From contig OW568870.1 in assembly GCA_938743325.2 (NCBI GenBank), positions 806,001-870,000 on the forward strand: 64,000 nucleotides of DNA. Reading direction: 5' to 3'. Shown piece by piece: positions 50,949 through 60,343 of the stretch (positions are counted from its first letter, which is position 1; the number at the start of each line of letters is the position of its first letter). Both the position numbers and the translations under genes were made by a program. The DNA is from Pycnococcus provasolii. Lineage: Eukaryota > Chlorophyta > Pseudoscourfieldiophyceae > Pseudoscourfieldiales > Pycnococcaceae. A model generated the notes under the pieces. The model was not told the DNA's origin. It made no database searches and saw nothing but the letters and a program-made list of their open reading frames with translations.

Positions 50949-51854
50949 TTAGTAGAGGTTCTCCTCCTGGTGCGTGACGATCGTGCAGTCCGAGGTCGGG
51001 TACACGACGCACGTGAGCACGAAGCCGGCGCCCATCTGGTCGTCGTCGAGGAAGGACTGGTCGGACTGGTCGATGGTTCCGGCCGTCACCTTTCCGGCGC
51101 ACGAGGAGCACGCTCCCGCGCGGCACGAGTAGGGCAGGTCGATGCCCTCCTCCTCAGCCTTGTCGAGCACGTACTGTTTTTGTTTGTTTGTTTGTTTGTA
51201 TTTATGGTTGTTTGCGTTAGTGACGGGGTTATATATATATATTTATTTTTTTTTCTAGAAGTGATCTTTTTATTTTTCCAACAACAACTCTTGAAAAAAC
51301 AAAAAAAAAAGAATGACAAAAAGCTATCTTGTACATAGAATAGATGGCCTGCGAAACAAGACACACTATATATGTATACATATATCCCTCGATCGCGATC
51401 GTCCATAACGCGATAAACGAAACGTGATTTTCTTATATTTATACATAAGCCCATCCTTATAAACCCAACTACAACTAAAAAAAGCTGCAAAGTCCCTCAC
51501 AAGGTTGATCACCACACGCACACACACACACACACACACACATATATAGAACAGAACCATGTGTAGTCCCAAAAAACCCACAAACAAGAAGAACAACCAT
51601 TACCACCACCACCCACAAAACACAACCCAAAAGAAATGAACAACCACTACTAAAACAAGGAGGAAACAGAGGTAATAAAACAAGGAGGAACGTACCACGT
51701 CATCGGGGCACTCGATGGTTTGGGTACCATCGGGCGTTTCCAGCGTGACGGTGAACGCCTTCGCCGCAACACTGCGACGAGCAGAAGAGCGGTAAAGAGC
51801 GGAACGCGTCGTGGTTGCCTTGACGGCCTTGCCCATGCGGATCGACTTCATCAT
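50949..51854 (-). CDS. PETF: Plant-type [2Fe-2S] ferredoxin, chloroplast, two exons
   Basis: Exon 1 is 51696-51854 (53 codons), the intron is 51174-51695 (GTACGTTC...CAG, phase 0), and exon 2 is 50949-51173, for 127 residues. The join gives [19 protein letters not shown], an exact plant-ferredoxin sequence. The cluster ligands are C-x4-C-x2-C-x29-C ([16 protein letters not shown], then LTCVVYP), and the C-terminus EENLY is typical. Residues 1-32 (basic, Ser/Ala-rich, [16 protein letters not shown]) form the transit peptide and mature protein begins near KAFTVTLE. It carries electrons from photosystem I to FNR and other stromal enzymes. The intron splits the gene before the cluster loop and contains a (CA)n tract near 51,515-51,550. 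A T-run with AG just before the ATG may be an acceptor of a 5' UTR intron. Confidence 0.94.
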
Positions 51855-52504
51855 AGTTGCTAAAAAAAGAGGAGTTGTTGTTGGTGATAAGAATGAAACC
51901 CAGTAAAAGTAGGAACAGGGGGAGCGAGAACTGGGGAGGGAAGCTCGCCGTCAAAATCTCCCCTAGAATTGTGGCTCCTGAGGAGATAAGACAAAACCAG
52001 CGCTGACAAACTGACCTGTCGAATCTGAGCCGCTTGATTTCCCCTGGGGTTCCCGGGGGGCTGCCGGGGATCCCGGTTCACCTCCCTCCCTGTTCCCCCA
52101 CCTCGGGGGGTCAGCACCCCGAGCGCCGCCACAGCTCTGGTGACCTGGTCTGGTGGGATGTCTGGTCACTGGTGGTCCTCTAGGTGGTCTTCTGGTTGTT
52201 TTGGGGATACACTCATGGACTGTGTGTTGTGAATGTGTTTCTGTCCGTGCATAGTCCGTTAAGGTTAGGTTCGGTCTTCATTCGGGGTTCCAGACTTCCA
52301 GTAGTTGGGGTTTCCGTTTTCTTCTTCTTTTGACTTTGAGATTCTTTTTTTTCATTTTTTTTAGGGGTTCCATTTGCTGTTCGAGAGTTGGAAATTGAGA
52401 AATTCTGTCGCCTTCATTTTTGCTTTCCGTCATTCTTCTTCCAATTCTCGCTCAGGGAGGGAGTGTTTTGTTAAGCTTACCGTAGTTGTTGCTTTCGCCA
52501 TACC
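51855..52504. promoter_or_regulatory. Divergent intergenic region, ferredoxin and uL16m
   Basis: About 650 bp with no supported coding frame. It should hold both promoters. A G/C-rich stretch near 52,038-52,080 has overlapping inverted words (CCCCTGGGG, CCCGGGGG, GGGATCCC) that could fold. Confidence 0.45.
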
Positions 52505-53353
52505 ATGGCGTTTCCCAGAAGCTGCTCGGTGGTGACAATGACAACAACATGTTGGTGCATGAGCAGCAAACAGGCAGCAGCAGCAGCAGCACTCAATCAT
52601 ATGTACACAACATCGATGACTCAACCCTTGAAGAGTGGTGTAGTAGTGACTTCTGCACTTACAGGAAAGAGAAGAGAGACAACTCGTTCTCCTTCTTTCT
52701 TTGGTTACGCGCACAGTGGTGGGGGCACCCAATATAACACTCTCCATACGTTAACCTCAAGAGGAGGACTCGTGTACCCTGCGTCGTCGTCACCCTTGTC
52801 GGCATACTCACTCCCTTCCTCGCCATCTTCTTCAGCGATGATCACGCCCGGTTTGGGTGGTTTGGGTTTGGGTTTCACACGCACGGGTGGAGGTGGTGGT
52901 TTGTTCAGCATGCAGCAGATTCGAACCAACTGGCTCGAACCCAAGCGGCTGCCGTACAGAAAGGCGCCCAAGGCGATCCCGAAAGGACAGCAGGGGAACA
53001 TGGAACTGCTCGGGTTTGGAAAGTACGGCATACAAACGCTCGAGGCGGGAAGACTCAAGGCGATTCACCTCGAAGGGGCAAGGCGTGTGCTCGTACGCCA
53101 CATGAAAAGGAAAGGACAAATATGGCCACGGGTGGCATGCAGTCACCCTGTGACGCGCAAACCTGCAGAGGTGCGTATGGGAAAGGGAAAGGGGTCGGTC
53201 GACCACTATGTCGCTCGATGCAAAATGGGACAGGTCATATTCGAAATTGACGGCGTGCCTCTCGCAGAAGTGCAAGACGCATTCAAGGAAATCAAAAGTC
53301 GGATGCCACTTGACATACGGCTTATACAGCGCGACGCGTGGCCGCAAGCATAG
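52505..53353 (+). CDS. Mitochondrial ribosomal protein uL16, nuclear-encoded, with long leader
   Basis: 282 residues from an ATG. The last 145 match bacterial-type L16: LGFGKYGIQTLEAGRLKAIH, LEGARRVLVRHMKRKGQIW, HPVTRKPAEVRMGKGKGSVD, GQVIFEIDGVPL and MPLDIRLIQRD. uL16 sits near the peptidyl-transferase centre of the large subunit. Plastid L16 is normally plastid-encoded in green algae, and the sequence here is diverged, so I infer the mitochondrial copy moved to the nucleus. The leader of about 135 residues is unusually long and Ser/Gly/Thr-rich, with a Pro/Ser low-complexity part; it may include a targeting peptide plus an extension. No intron was seen. A copy of the shared 3' UTR element lies 62 bp after the stop. 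Confidence 0.88.
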   Translation: MAFPRSCSVVTMTTTCWCMSSKQAAAAAALNHMYTTSMTQPLKSGVVVTSALTGKRRETTRSPSFFGYAHSGGGTQYNTLHTLTSRGGLVYPASSSPLSAYSLPSSPSSSAMITPGLGGLGLGFTRTGGGGGLFSMQQIRTNWLEPKRLPYRKAPKAIPKGQQGNMELLGFGKYGIQTLEAGRLKAIHLEGARRVLVRHMKRKGQIWPRVACSHPVTRKPAEVRMGKGKGSVDHYVARCKMGQVIFEIDGVPLAEVQDAFKEIKSRMPLDIRLIQRDAWPQA

Positions 53354-54166
53354 CAAAAGATTATTCACTCAGTAATAGAACGAACGTGACTAAGATCCCT
53401 CATTCCGTAATGAAGTGTGCTTTACTCTGTCCAACGGTCGTCCATTCACACCATTCACCATTCAGCCCATTTCAGCGGTGCCATCAGCAGAATCCCTCGC
53501 GTTCCCCCTGACGGCCGATTTTCCGGGATTTTCGGGGACTGGGTTGTCCGGGGACACCTCGTTGGTGCATCACGGGAGTCGGTGAATCATGCCGGGTGCC
53601 CGTTTGGGATCCCGGTCTCTTACAGTCTTACTGACTCCCCGTTGGTGCAAAACTTCAATGGCGTCGGAGTCTCCGAGAAGTAGTCCCCGACGTTTGCTTT
53701 TTGTGGGTGGGTTATAGAGGTCCAATGACGATGTTAGTCTATCGGGTCCGCGGTGGCCGCGGCCGTGGCCACCCTCAGCCACCACCACTCCACCAGCTCC
53801 TCCTCAAGCTCCTCCTCAGTCCTCAACCTCAAGCTCTCTCTACCTCATGGTGATCAAGCTCACGCAACTCAGCCCCACGAAACGCCTGCAAGGCCCGCGA
53901 AAAAAAGCCAGGCTAAGTTGGGGCAAGGGACGCGACACGGAACATGCGTACACGCTGATAAGGCTGATTCTTCTCAAACATTTGGAAATGAAAAAAACAA
54001 AAAAGTAAGCTTGCAAAAAGGAAACATTTTTTGTGAGATATTCTTTACATATGTACACGGATTACAATCTCTGAGACTATTTTGTATGCTGCATCTAAAC
54101 AATAATTAACATTATACATTATGGTTTTCGTTTTGGTTTTATTTCGTCGTATCTGATATACTCGTT
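53354..54166. other. Intergenic region with 3' UTR element and T-rich tail
   Basis: About 810 bp between convergent genes. It contains the 3' UTR element near its left end. Direct words GTTGGTGCA occur near 53,561 and 53,642, and CCGGGATTTTCGGGG-type words occur near 53,522. A 118-codon frame at 53,753-54,109 is Ser/His-rich and not convincing as a gene. Confidence 0.45.
53416..53457 (+). promoter_or_regulatory. Conserved 3' UTR element, copy C (uL16m)
   Basis: Core GTCCAACGGTCGTCCATTC followed by ACACCATTCA. The plus strand is the sense strand of the uL16m transcript. It matches copy D almost completely in its 3' half. Confidence 0.68.
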
Positions 54167-55669
54167 CTATTCATTCTCGTGGGTGACTTCACCCGTGTCG
54201 CCCTTGCCGCTGAAGTCGGCAGTATCCGACATTTCACAAGCATTGCGACTCGCCATTATGCTACGCACAATCCCGCCAACATCGTTATCGCCAAGTCTCT
54301 GCGAGTTGTCTCCGCTGTCAAGTTGGTCGAAGTACTCGTGCCTCAACGCGCCGAATGCTGTTCCACGACGCTCGGGCTGCACATTCATGATGATCTCCAA
54401 CAGCTTGGTCGCCTCGACGGTGATGTTTGGAATGTCGTGCAGGCGGCTTGGATACTTCTTCGTCAACGTCCAGAGCAACTTGTCGTTTTTGAGGTTGATT
54501 TTCTCCGCATAGCCTTCCTCCCAACTGCCGCACAGCTGCAGCAGCCTGTGGATCTGCTCCACCTCATTATGGCCCTTTATGATGGGGCGCTTCGCGTACA
54601 GCTCGCCAATCAAGCAGCCGCAGCTGAACAGGTCCACAGTTTCGGTGTATGTCGTCACACCTAGCAGTAGCTCGAGCGGACGGTACCACAGCGTAACCAC
54701 CTGCTTGTGTATTTTGTCGCTCGCGATGCTGTCGATGCGACATGCCATCCCGAAGTCCGCGAGCTTGATCTGCCCGCGCAGGTTGATCAACACGTTCGAA
54801 GGCTTCAGGTCGCGGTGCACCATGCCGCTGGAATGCATGTAGTCGAGCCCACCGAGAACGCTTCGAGCGATAACCTTGTTCTGCCGGTCCGTGAACGCGA
54901 TGCTGTCCTCCTGAATAAGTGCGTTCAAGTCGCACTCGAGGTACTCGAGGCAGATGTACATGATGTTGTGCGTCGAAACAGCGCATCCCATGAACCGAAC
55001 GATGTTTGGGTGGTTAAGGCTTGCAAGCGTGTCCACCTCTCGCGCGGTGACCTTTGATATTACGTTCGTGGTGGTCGTAGAGATGTGCATCTTCTTCATC
55101 GCCACGAACTTACCTTCGCCGAGGTCCAGGCCAAGGTAAACGGTGCTGTACGCCCCGCGCCCGATGCGCCTCACCTTCTTGAAATCCTTGATATGTCGCG
55201 GAGCTCCATGCCTGCTGATGTCCTGACTCTCCTTCTCAAACCATTCCGGCCATCTCAAGCCGACTTGTACTTGTGTAAACGACGAATGTACTGGAGCGTG
55301 CGCGTTCGTCCTGCTGAACTCCGCTCTGCTAGCCAGGCTATCGCGGTCGAGCGCGGAGTCGTCGTTCGGTAAGGATGAGCCGATCTTACTCACGCCCACT
55401 TCTCGTAGCACGTTTTCCTCAACTCCTGGCTCCATCAAGGCCGTAGCCGTGTTCGCCATCTTTATCTCCCTTTGATCTCTTCTGCTCCCTGTCGTCCCTG
55501 CCTTGTCACCGCTGTCTTTTGTGCCTTGTCCCGCCGGCGTATGTCGCCCGTCCGGGCCATGAGTCAGGTACCTGAGTCCGGTAGTCCTGTTGCCTATTCC
55601 ATCGGTTGAGTCGGCCAGAGACGCGTCCGGCGTCACCGTCTTCGACTCTTGACTTGTGATACACCCCAT
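54167..55669 (-). CDS. CDK-like protein kinase with N-myristoylation/palmitoylation motif
   Basis: 500 residues. The N-terminus MGCITSQ has Gly2, Cys3 and Ser6, an N-myristoylation site with a palmitoylatable Cys. A disordered region follows to about 160. The kinase domain spans about 163-460: glycine loop GRGAYSTVYLG (170-180), Lys192, alpha-C Glu211, HRDLKPSN (285-292), DFG (305-307) and the CDK-type activation segment VVTLWYRPLELLLG (324-337). The activation Thr is present. The PSTAIRE-position helix reads NVISKVTAREV, so it is not a canonical cell-cycle CDK. MGC-anchored CDK-like kinases with an AREI/AREV helix are known in plants (CRK1/IBS1 group), the most likely family. Likely membrane-bound signalling or growth control. 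PPEL is changed to PLEL here. Confidence 0.85.
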   Translation of the reverse strand: MGCITSQESKTVTPDASLADSTDGIGNRTTGLRYLTHGPDGRHTPAGQGTKDSGDKAGTTGSRRDQREIKMANTATALMEPGVEENVLREVGVSKIGSSLPNDDSALDRDSLASRAEFSRTNAHAPVHSSFTQVQVGLRWPEWFEKESQDISRHGAPRHIKDFKKVRRIGRGAYSTVYLGLDLGEGKFVAMKKMHISTTTTNVISKVTAREVDTLASLNHPNIVRFMGCAVSTHNIMYICLEYLECDLNALIQEDSIAFTDRQNKVIARSVLGGLDYMHSSGMVHRDLKPSNVLINLRGQIKLADFGMACRIDSIASDKIHKQVVTLWYRPLELLLGVTTYTETVDLFSCGCLIGELYAKRPIIKGHNEVEQIHRLLQLCGSWEEGYAEKINLKNDKLLWTLTKKYPSRLHDIPNITVEATKLLEIIMNVQPERRGTAFGALRHEYFDQLDSGDNSQRLGDNDVGGIVRSIMASRNACEMSDTADFSGKGDTGEVTHENE

Positions 55670-57025
55670 TTATCCTGCACGCCTCTCAAGACGAACCAAG
55701 TAAGCCTTACGTTCACGCCAAGTAAGCCTTACGCCGGGATGAGCGAACGTTAAGGCGAGGCGGCCTTACGCACGACTTCCACGACTTCCACGACTTGACG
55801 TGCGCAGCACCACCACCACCCAAAGCAGCGTGACCAACCAACGTAAGAACTATCTATGGCAACGTATCTCTGGAATAGTACCTATTAAGGTAAGATTTTG
55901 CACCGGCCACCAGCACCGGCGTTCGACGACCAATCTTCCTCGAGAAGGCTTACTTAGGCGCCACGAAGCCCAGCACCTCAGATGGCGCGCGCCCAACACC
56001 AAGAAACACACCTGCGAGGATGACGCCGGATTCGAAGGTTTCTTGGTTCACCTGATGAAGCGTCAAAAAGCGGGGAGAAAGCGGAAAAGAGCGGTTCGTA
56101 CAGTAGTTCTATACGCGTTGGACGGATGCTATGACGGTTCCTGTGACTCACGTGATGAACCCTAGACTAAAAGTCTCTCTCGAGCAGATTTCAACTTTAG
56201 CGAGCGTCGAGGGAGGCGCGTGGCCCCTTGAACATCCGCTACTTGAACATTTCTTATTACAACTTTCAACGTGTTCATGCCTTCTTTCACGAGGAGGCTC
56301 GTGAGGCTCGTGGTAAATAAAAGTTATTGTTTACCAGACCTCTTCTTTGGGAGTGGTGTGGTTCCTTTTGGTGGTCGTGCTGTGAGGCTCGTGGGTTGCG
56401 AGCGACGGAGCGAGCGGGGAGTTGAGCCTCAGCGTTGCTCCACCAGGTGGGGGAAACATACATAAGTGTGCCGGTTCACCTTGCCGGTGAGCGTTGTTCC
56501 ACCAGCGGGTTGAGGGATTATATACCGTTGCCTGGCTGGTTGTTGCACACCCTTGTTACATATTTGATCAAGATCAATCACGGAATTTGATCACGTTGAA
56601 TCACGTTGATCAATCTTGGAAGATTCAACAATCAACATAAAGGCTTCGAAAGAAAAGCCTTTTTACCAACTACTCCGTCCTACCGTAAATTAAAACAGGC
56701 TGGAAAACCCGAAAACTTCTCCACCTGTGTTTTCGCAAGAGGCAATACGGGCGACCCGGGCGGGTGGGTGGTACTGTGCACACTTCAAAAGCGAACGTGA
56801 CTCACTGTCACACTCGGTCGCAAAAGGGCAAGGGCAGAGTGAGTGATATACTGGCTGCGTCAGCGAAGTGGCTAAGCACCATCAGGTCCACAGCTGGCGA
56901 CAATGCAATCAAAATGTGGAACAACGACGACGATGGGAGCACGGCCGCGGACGTGGACGAGAATGGTGTGAATGGACGACCACTGGACAAAGTAAAGTAC
57001 ATTTACTGTATGAGCGATCTTAGCT
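55670..57025. other. Gene-poor intergenic region
   Basis: About 1.35 kb upstream of the CDK-like gene and downstream of the next gene. CAAGTAAGCCTTACG occurs twice (about 55,696 and 55,719). GGCTCGTG and GTT(G/C)TTCCACCAGC-type words repeat at 56,286-56,510. TTGATCA/GATCAA-rich sequence lies at 56,555-56,620. These could be remnants of mobile DNA but no family is recognisable. No coding frame is convincing. The right end carries 3' UTR element copy D. Confidence 0.45.
56961..57008 (-). promoter_or_regulatory. Conserved 3' UTR element, copy D (DUF6492-like gene)
   Basis: On the minus strand: TACTTTACTTTGTCCAGTGG, then TCGTCCATTCACACCATTC. It starts about 18 bp after the stop codon of the glycosyltransferase-like gene. 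Confidence 0.68.
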
Positions 57026-58294
57026 TCAGCCGAACCGACGCGCACGAGCGCGCTCGGCGCTTCCCGGTTGACTGCGCGCAAATACCGCATCCGGCTTGCC
57101 GTCCGCAGCGCTTCGCCTACGAGCCAGCGCCGTGCCGACGCCAACCCACTGCACGTGCGACACGACGAGATCCGCATCCAACCCGCTTCCGGTTTGGATC
57201 TCGTCGGCGCGCTGATCCACGACAACTAGCTCGCGAGGCACGGCAGGAAACTGGCTCGCGTTCACAAATCGCGCCATGAGCTCGTACTCCGACGCGCATC
57301 CATGCTTGATGCTATGCGCGCCACAGCTCGCCGCTGCGCTCAGAAAGGCTTTCCACAGTCCATGTTCCGGGTCGACATAGCATGCGCGAAGAGCCGTGGT
57401 AGCACCAGGTGGTATTGGCATGTGGTGGCAGACGCACCCGCGGTCGCTATTCACAGCAGGCCAATCGTTTTCTCGAGAGTGCTGCGGCGACATGGCTTGA
57501 AGTAGCTTTAAGCGATGTTCTCGGTACCGCTCGTGTAGTGCGTCGTTCGCCGTCCCCGGTGGCTGCATAGGTACGAGTGCCTCGTTGTCGTCGCCGAAGA
57601 ATCGCAACGGTCCTCGGTGGACAGCAACGTCGGCGTCCATCCACACGACGTGGTCACGCAGGTTCGTGTCCAGCTTTGGTACAAGCTCGTCGTCCTCCTC
57701 CTGTGAGCTCTTTGCGTCGAATCGCTCGGCTGCGACGTCAGCGTACAATTTTAGCATCTGCTGGTGGTACCATCCTGCTCCAACGCCTTCGTCGAGTGCC
57801 CTCTTCAGGTCGGGCGTGGGTGCTAGGAGTGGCAGACAGGCGTCGTCCCATGACGTCACCGCTGGCGTGCCTGCTGATGTTGAGATTCCCTCTCCGTGCT
57901 CCACGGCAAGCTCCGAGGACTCCGAGGAGTGTGCTGCTGCTGCTGAAGCTGCTGAGTGGGTCTCCTGAACACCACCTGTGATGCAACACCACGGCCAGTG
58001 CGTCCCTGTCTCCGGCAACCATCTCAACGCAAAGGAGTACGAGGAGTACGAGACTGATGATAGTGACGTGACACGAACATCGTGATCGCCGTATCTTTGT
58101 AATTTCAACGCCGAGATTAACAAACCATAAGTTGAATACGACGATATGACGATGACGCGAGTGCGATTGCGATTGCGAGCCTGAGTACTTGGTTTCCACA
58201 AATGTTTTTCAAAACTCCATAACAAAGAAAGTAGGTTGTATATGTCTTTATCGTGGAGAGGAACGAGAACATCAACGTCGACATCCATGTCCAT
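57026..58294 (-). CDS. Putative glycosyltransferase, DUF6492-like (GT-A fold)
   Basis: 422 residues from an ATG followed by a second at codon 3. It starts directly with a GT-A-like first strand (VLVPLHDKDIYNLLSLLWSF). Then come GAGWYHQQMLKLYA (about 175-187), typical of DUF6492 proteins, and a D-x-D metal site in VVWMDADVAVHRGPLRFF (about residue 216). A CHHMPIPPG segment and a VNASQFP-type stretch follow, as in the same family. Activity is inferred: a nucleotide-sugar transferase of unknown donor and acceptor. A Ser/Ala/Glu-rich low-complexity insert lies at about 110-140. No signal anchor is visible at this start; a missed upstream exon is possible. Telomere-type repeats lie about 345 bp upstream and 3' UTR element copy D lies just after the stop. 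Confidence 0.65.
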   Translation of the reverse strand: MDMDVDVDVLVPLHDKDIYNLLSLLWSFEKHLWKPSTQARNRNRTRVIVISSYSTYGLLISALKLQRYGDHDVRVTSLSSVSYSSYSFALRWLPETGTHWPWCCITGGVQETHSAASAAAAHSSESSELAVEHGEGISTSAGTPAVTSWDDACLPLLAPTPDLKRALDEGVGAGWYHQQMLKLYADVAAERFDAKSSQEEDDELVPKLDTNLRDHVVWMDADVAVHRGPLRFFGDDNEALVPMQPPGTANDALHERYREHRLKLLQAMSPQHSRENDWPAVNSDRGCVCHHMPIPPGATTALRACYVDPEHGLWKAFLSAAASCGAHSIKHGCASEYELMARFVNASQFPAVPRELVVVDQRADEIQTGSGLDADLVVSHVQWVGVGTALARRRSAADGKPDAVFARSQPGSAERARARRFG

Positions 58295-58830
58295 GTCTAA
58301 GAGTAAGAGTAACCCCCCCCACCTAACCCAACCGCCTCAGGTGGTGTCTGTGAACTCACTAAAAACACAAGCAGCAACGGCAACGCACAAGCAAGTGACC
58401 GTTAACGCACAAGCAAGTGACTAACGGTCACCAATGAGAATAGGCTAATGCGAGTGTGAGTGCACTGGAGGCGCGTCTAATGACGTCAGAACAGCATTTG
58501 TCGACAGTGCGAGACAAGACACACGCCACAAATGCCACGCCGTACACACGTCGTGAATGCCAATAATGCCAATGACGAAAACGGAAAAGGGAAAGGGAAA
58601 GGGAAGGCTCTATCGTAGAGAGACAACGGGACGGCGGGTTAGGGTTAGGGTTACGGTTAGGGTTACGGTTACGGTTAGGGTTACATTCCTTCCTTTAGGG
58701 TCTCTTCAGCTCTTCAGGTTGCTTGAATCCACTTGATGGGCGACGAAAGTGCAAGGTCACCAAGGTGCGTCCTATTTTTATAAAATAATGAGCGATGGTC
58801 ATGGAGTGTTTCTTGACGGAAAAATTCACT
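58295..58830. promoter_or_regulatory. Upstream region of glycosyltransferase-like gene with TTAGGG/TTACGG repeats
   Basis: A mixed array of TTAGGG and TTACGG units lies at 58,638-58,684. Short words GGAAAAGGGAAAGGGAAAGGG (purine-rich) and ACAAGCAAGTGACC repeats lie to its left. No coding frame was recognised. Confidence 0.55.
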
Positions 58831-59013
58831 AAACCCCGCTATTTTGGGGATTCGACCCCGTTGGGCTTGGCGGGGTCATTTCCTAAAACGGGCCCTCAGG
58901 TCCACGATTTCTGGCAAGTCGAGCGTCACCACTTTAAGGGAAATGACCCCGCCCACGGGCCATCTACTCGGGAATTCAGACACTATGCGTTGTTACTTCA
59001 AATAGCGGGGTGG
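58831..59013. repeat. Snap-back inverted repeat, MITE-like
   Basis: Outer arms ACCCCGCTATTT (58833) and AAATAGCGGGGT (ending 59011) pair perfectly. Inner arms GGCGGGGTCATTTCC (58869-58883) and GGAAATGACCCCGCC (58939-58953) are a perfect 15-bp inverted repeat. The sequence between the outer and inner arms is not complementary. No coding capacity. This could be a MITE, a hairpin RNA or a structured regulatory site; no clear target-site duplication was seen. Confidence 0.55.
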
Positions 59014-59541
59014 GGGCTCATGCTTCGTGCTATTCCATTACGTCTGCCGCACTGAACATTGGAGTGTTGGCCGGAGTGCTGGCCACGTCTGCCGCACTGT
59101 GACGTCACGGCCTTGGTGGCCGCTGGCGGCACGGCGGAGGTTGCAAACCCCGCGGTCGGGTCTTGCATGGATGCAAACCCCTGGCCAGCCTTGCATGGAT
59201 GCATGGCCGGATCAGGGGATGGATCAGGGGATGAGGTTAGATTCGGTACGGTCTCTCTAGACCTATTTGGCGGCCTTCCATGCCGTGCTTTGCCCCCCGG
59301 GGAGGGCGACCTTAAGGCTCGGGTCTCTCTGGTGTGTGACCCCCCCCTAGTAACGATTCATTAATTACATCAACTGGTGTTACATAGTACTCGTGTAACT
59401 GGAACTTAACCGTTATCCTCACACCGATCGGTGGAGCTAGAGTGAAACGGTCTTCCCAGTGGTACACACACCAGTTGTGTATAAGTTGTGCAGTATCTGC
59501 AAAGGAACACCGTAGAAAAGGCCGCAAGTCAGCACCTCGCA
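59014..59541. other. Non-coding region left of the gag-like fossil
   Basis: GTCTGCCGCACTG occurs twice (about 59,040 and 59,086), TTGCATGGATGCA occurs twice (about 59,163 and 59,193), and GGGGATGGATCA words repeat near 59,216-59,240. The last 190 bp before the gag-like frame may be the element's own leader or terminal repeat, but no matching second copy is in the window. Confidence 0.4.
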
Positions 59542-60330
59542 ATGGAGGAAAATCCGGAAAACGACCAGCCAGAACCCATCAACGTCACAGGTGAACTGAC
59601 AATCCAAGACCGTATGAAGCTTGTTAGCGGAATCTCACGCGAAATCAAGCATCAAGTCAAACCGGAATCCGCTGGAGAACACCTCTACGACGGAGGTACA
59701 GCTGACTACCACAACTGGTGGAGGGCCACCCTCAACCAACTGAGCGGCATCTACATGGACGGCATCGAAAACCTCGTCAAGCTTCCGAACTTCCGCGCGA
59801 CAACCGAAGAGCAGTGGGAAGCACGCATCTCACAGGCCGACAGGCAGTTTATCTACCAAGTATCGACAGCCTCGATCACGCAGCTTCAGCTGGACGTGGT
59901 GGAAGACGTACACAAAAACGGACTGAAAGTCTTGAAGCACTACTACGAGTTATGGGGAGCGCCGACACTCCCAAACACGATCAAAGCGATGTCCGAACTG
60001 ATGACACTGAAGGTGCCACGACACGATGACCCTTCATCAAGCTTCAAACGCCTCGAGAAAATATTCAGCGAGTTCTTCCCGAACGCGGAGACAGTCAAGC
60101 TCGCGGTCATGTTCCAAATGCTCGACGAACAGAAATACAAAACCATCCTGGACACGCTCGAGCAGCGGATCGAAGTGCCGGACTACTCAGAACTGAAAGC
60201 ACAGATCCTGACGTACTTCAATCGCAAACGCGCTATGCATCAAGCCAACCAAGGATCGATAAATAGGGTGAGAACGCCAAAAGCTATGTACGGCAAGTCG
60301 ATCAACCCCGGAGACGAACATTCCATGCCT
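59542..60330 (+). mobile_element. Gag-like fossil of an LTR retrotransposon (partial, broken)
   Basis: The encoded protein starts MEENPENDQPEP and has a helical gag-type core with WWRATLNQLSGIY, FIYQVSTASITQL and LKHYYELWGAP. It then has a repeated-helix stretch (FKRLEKIFSEFFP, MFQMLDEQKYKTILDTLE) resembling copia-group gag (UBN2-type) proteins. Only this part of an element is recognised; no reverse transcriptase, integrase or paired terminal repeats are seen, so the copy is a broken fragment. Similarity ends where the next, oppositely oriented gene begins. The age cannot be set without a second copy. Confidence 0.6.
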
Positions 60331-60343
60331 AGTAGGCACACCA

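Noticed and set aside
53753-54109. A 118-codon plus-strand frame
   Set aside because: Ser/His low complexity, no domain, and lies in the 3' region of two convergent genes.
55800-56165. A 121-codon plus-strand frame
   Set aside because: No recognisable fold, composition unlike the host genes nearby.
37935-58684. Possibility that the TTAGGG arrays mark a chromosome end
   Set aside because: The arrays are short, internal, flanked by unique housekeeping genes, and placed in promoters.
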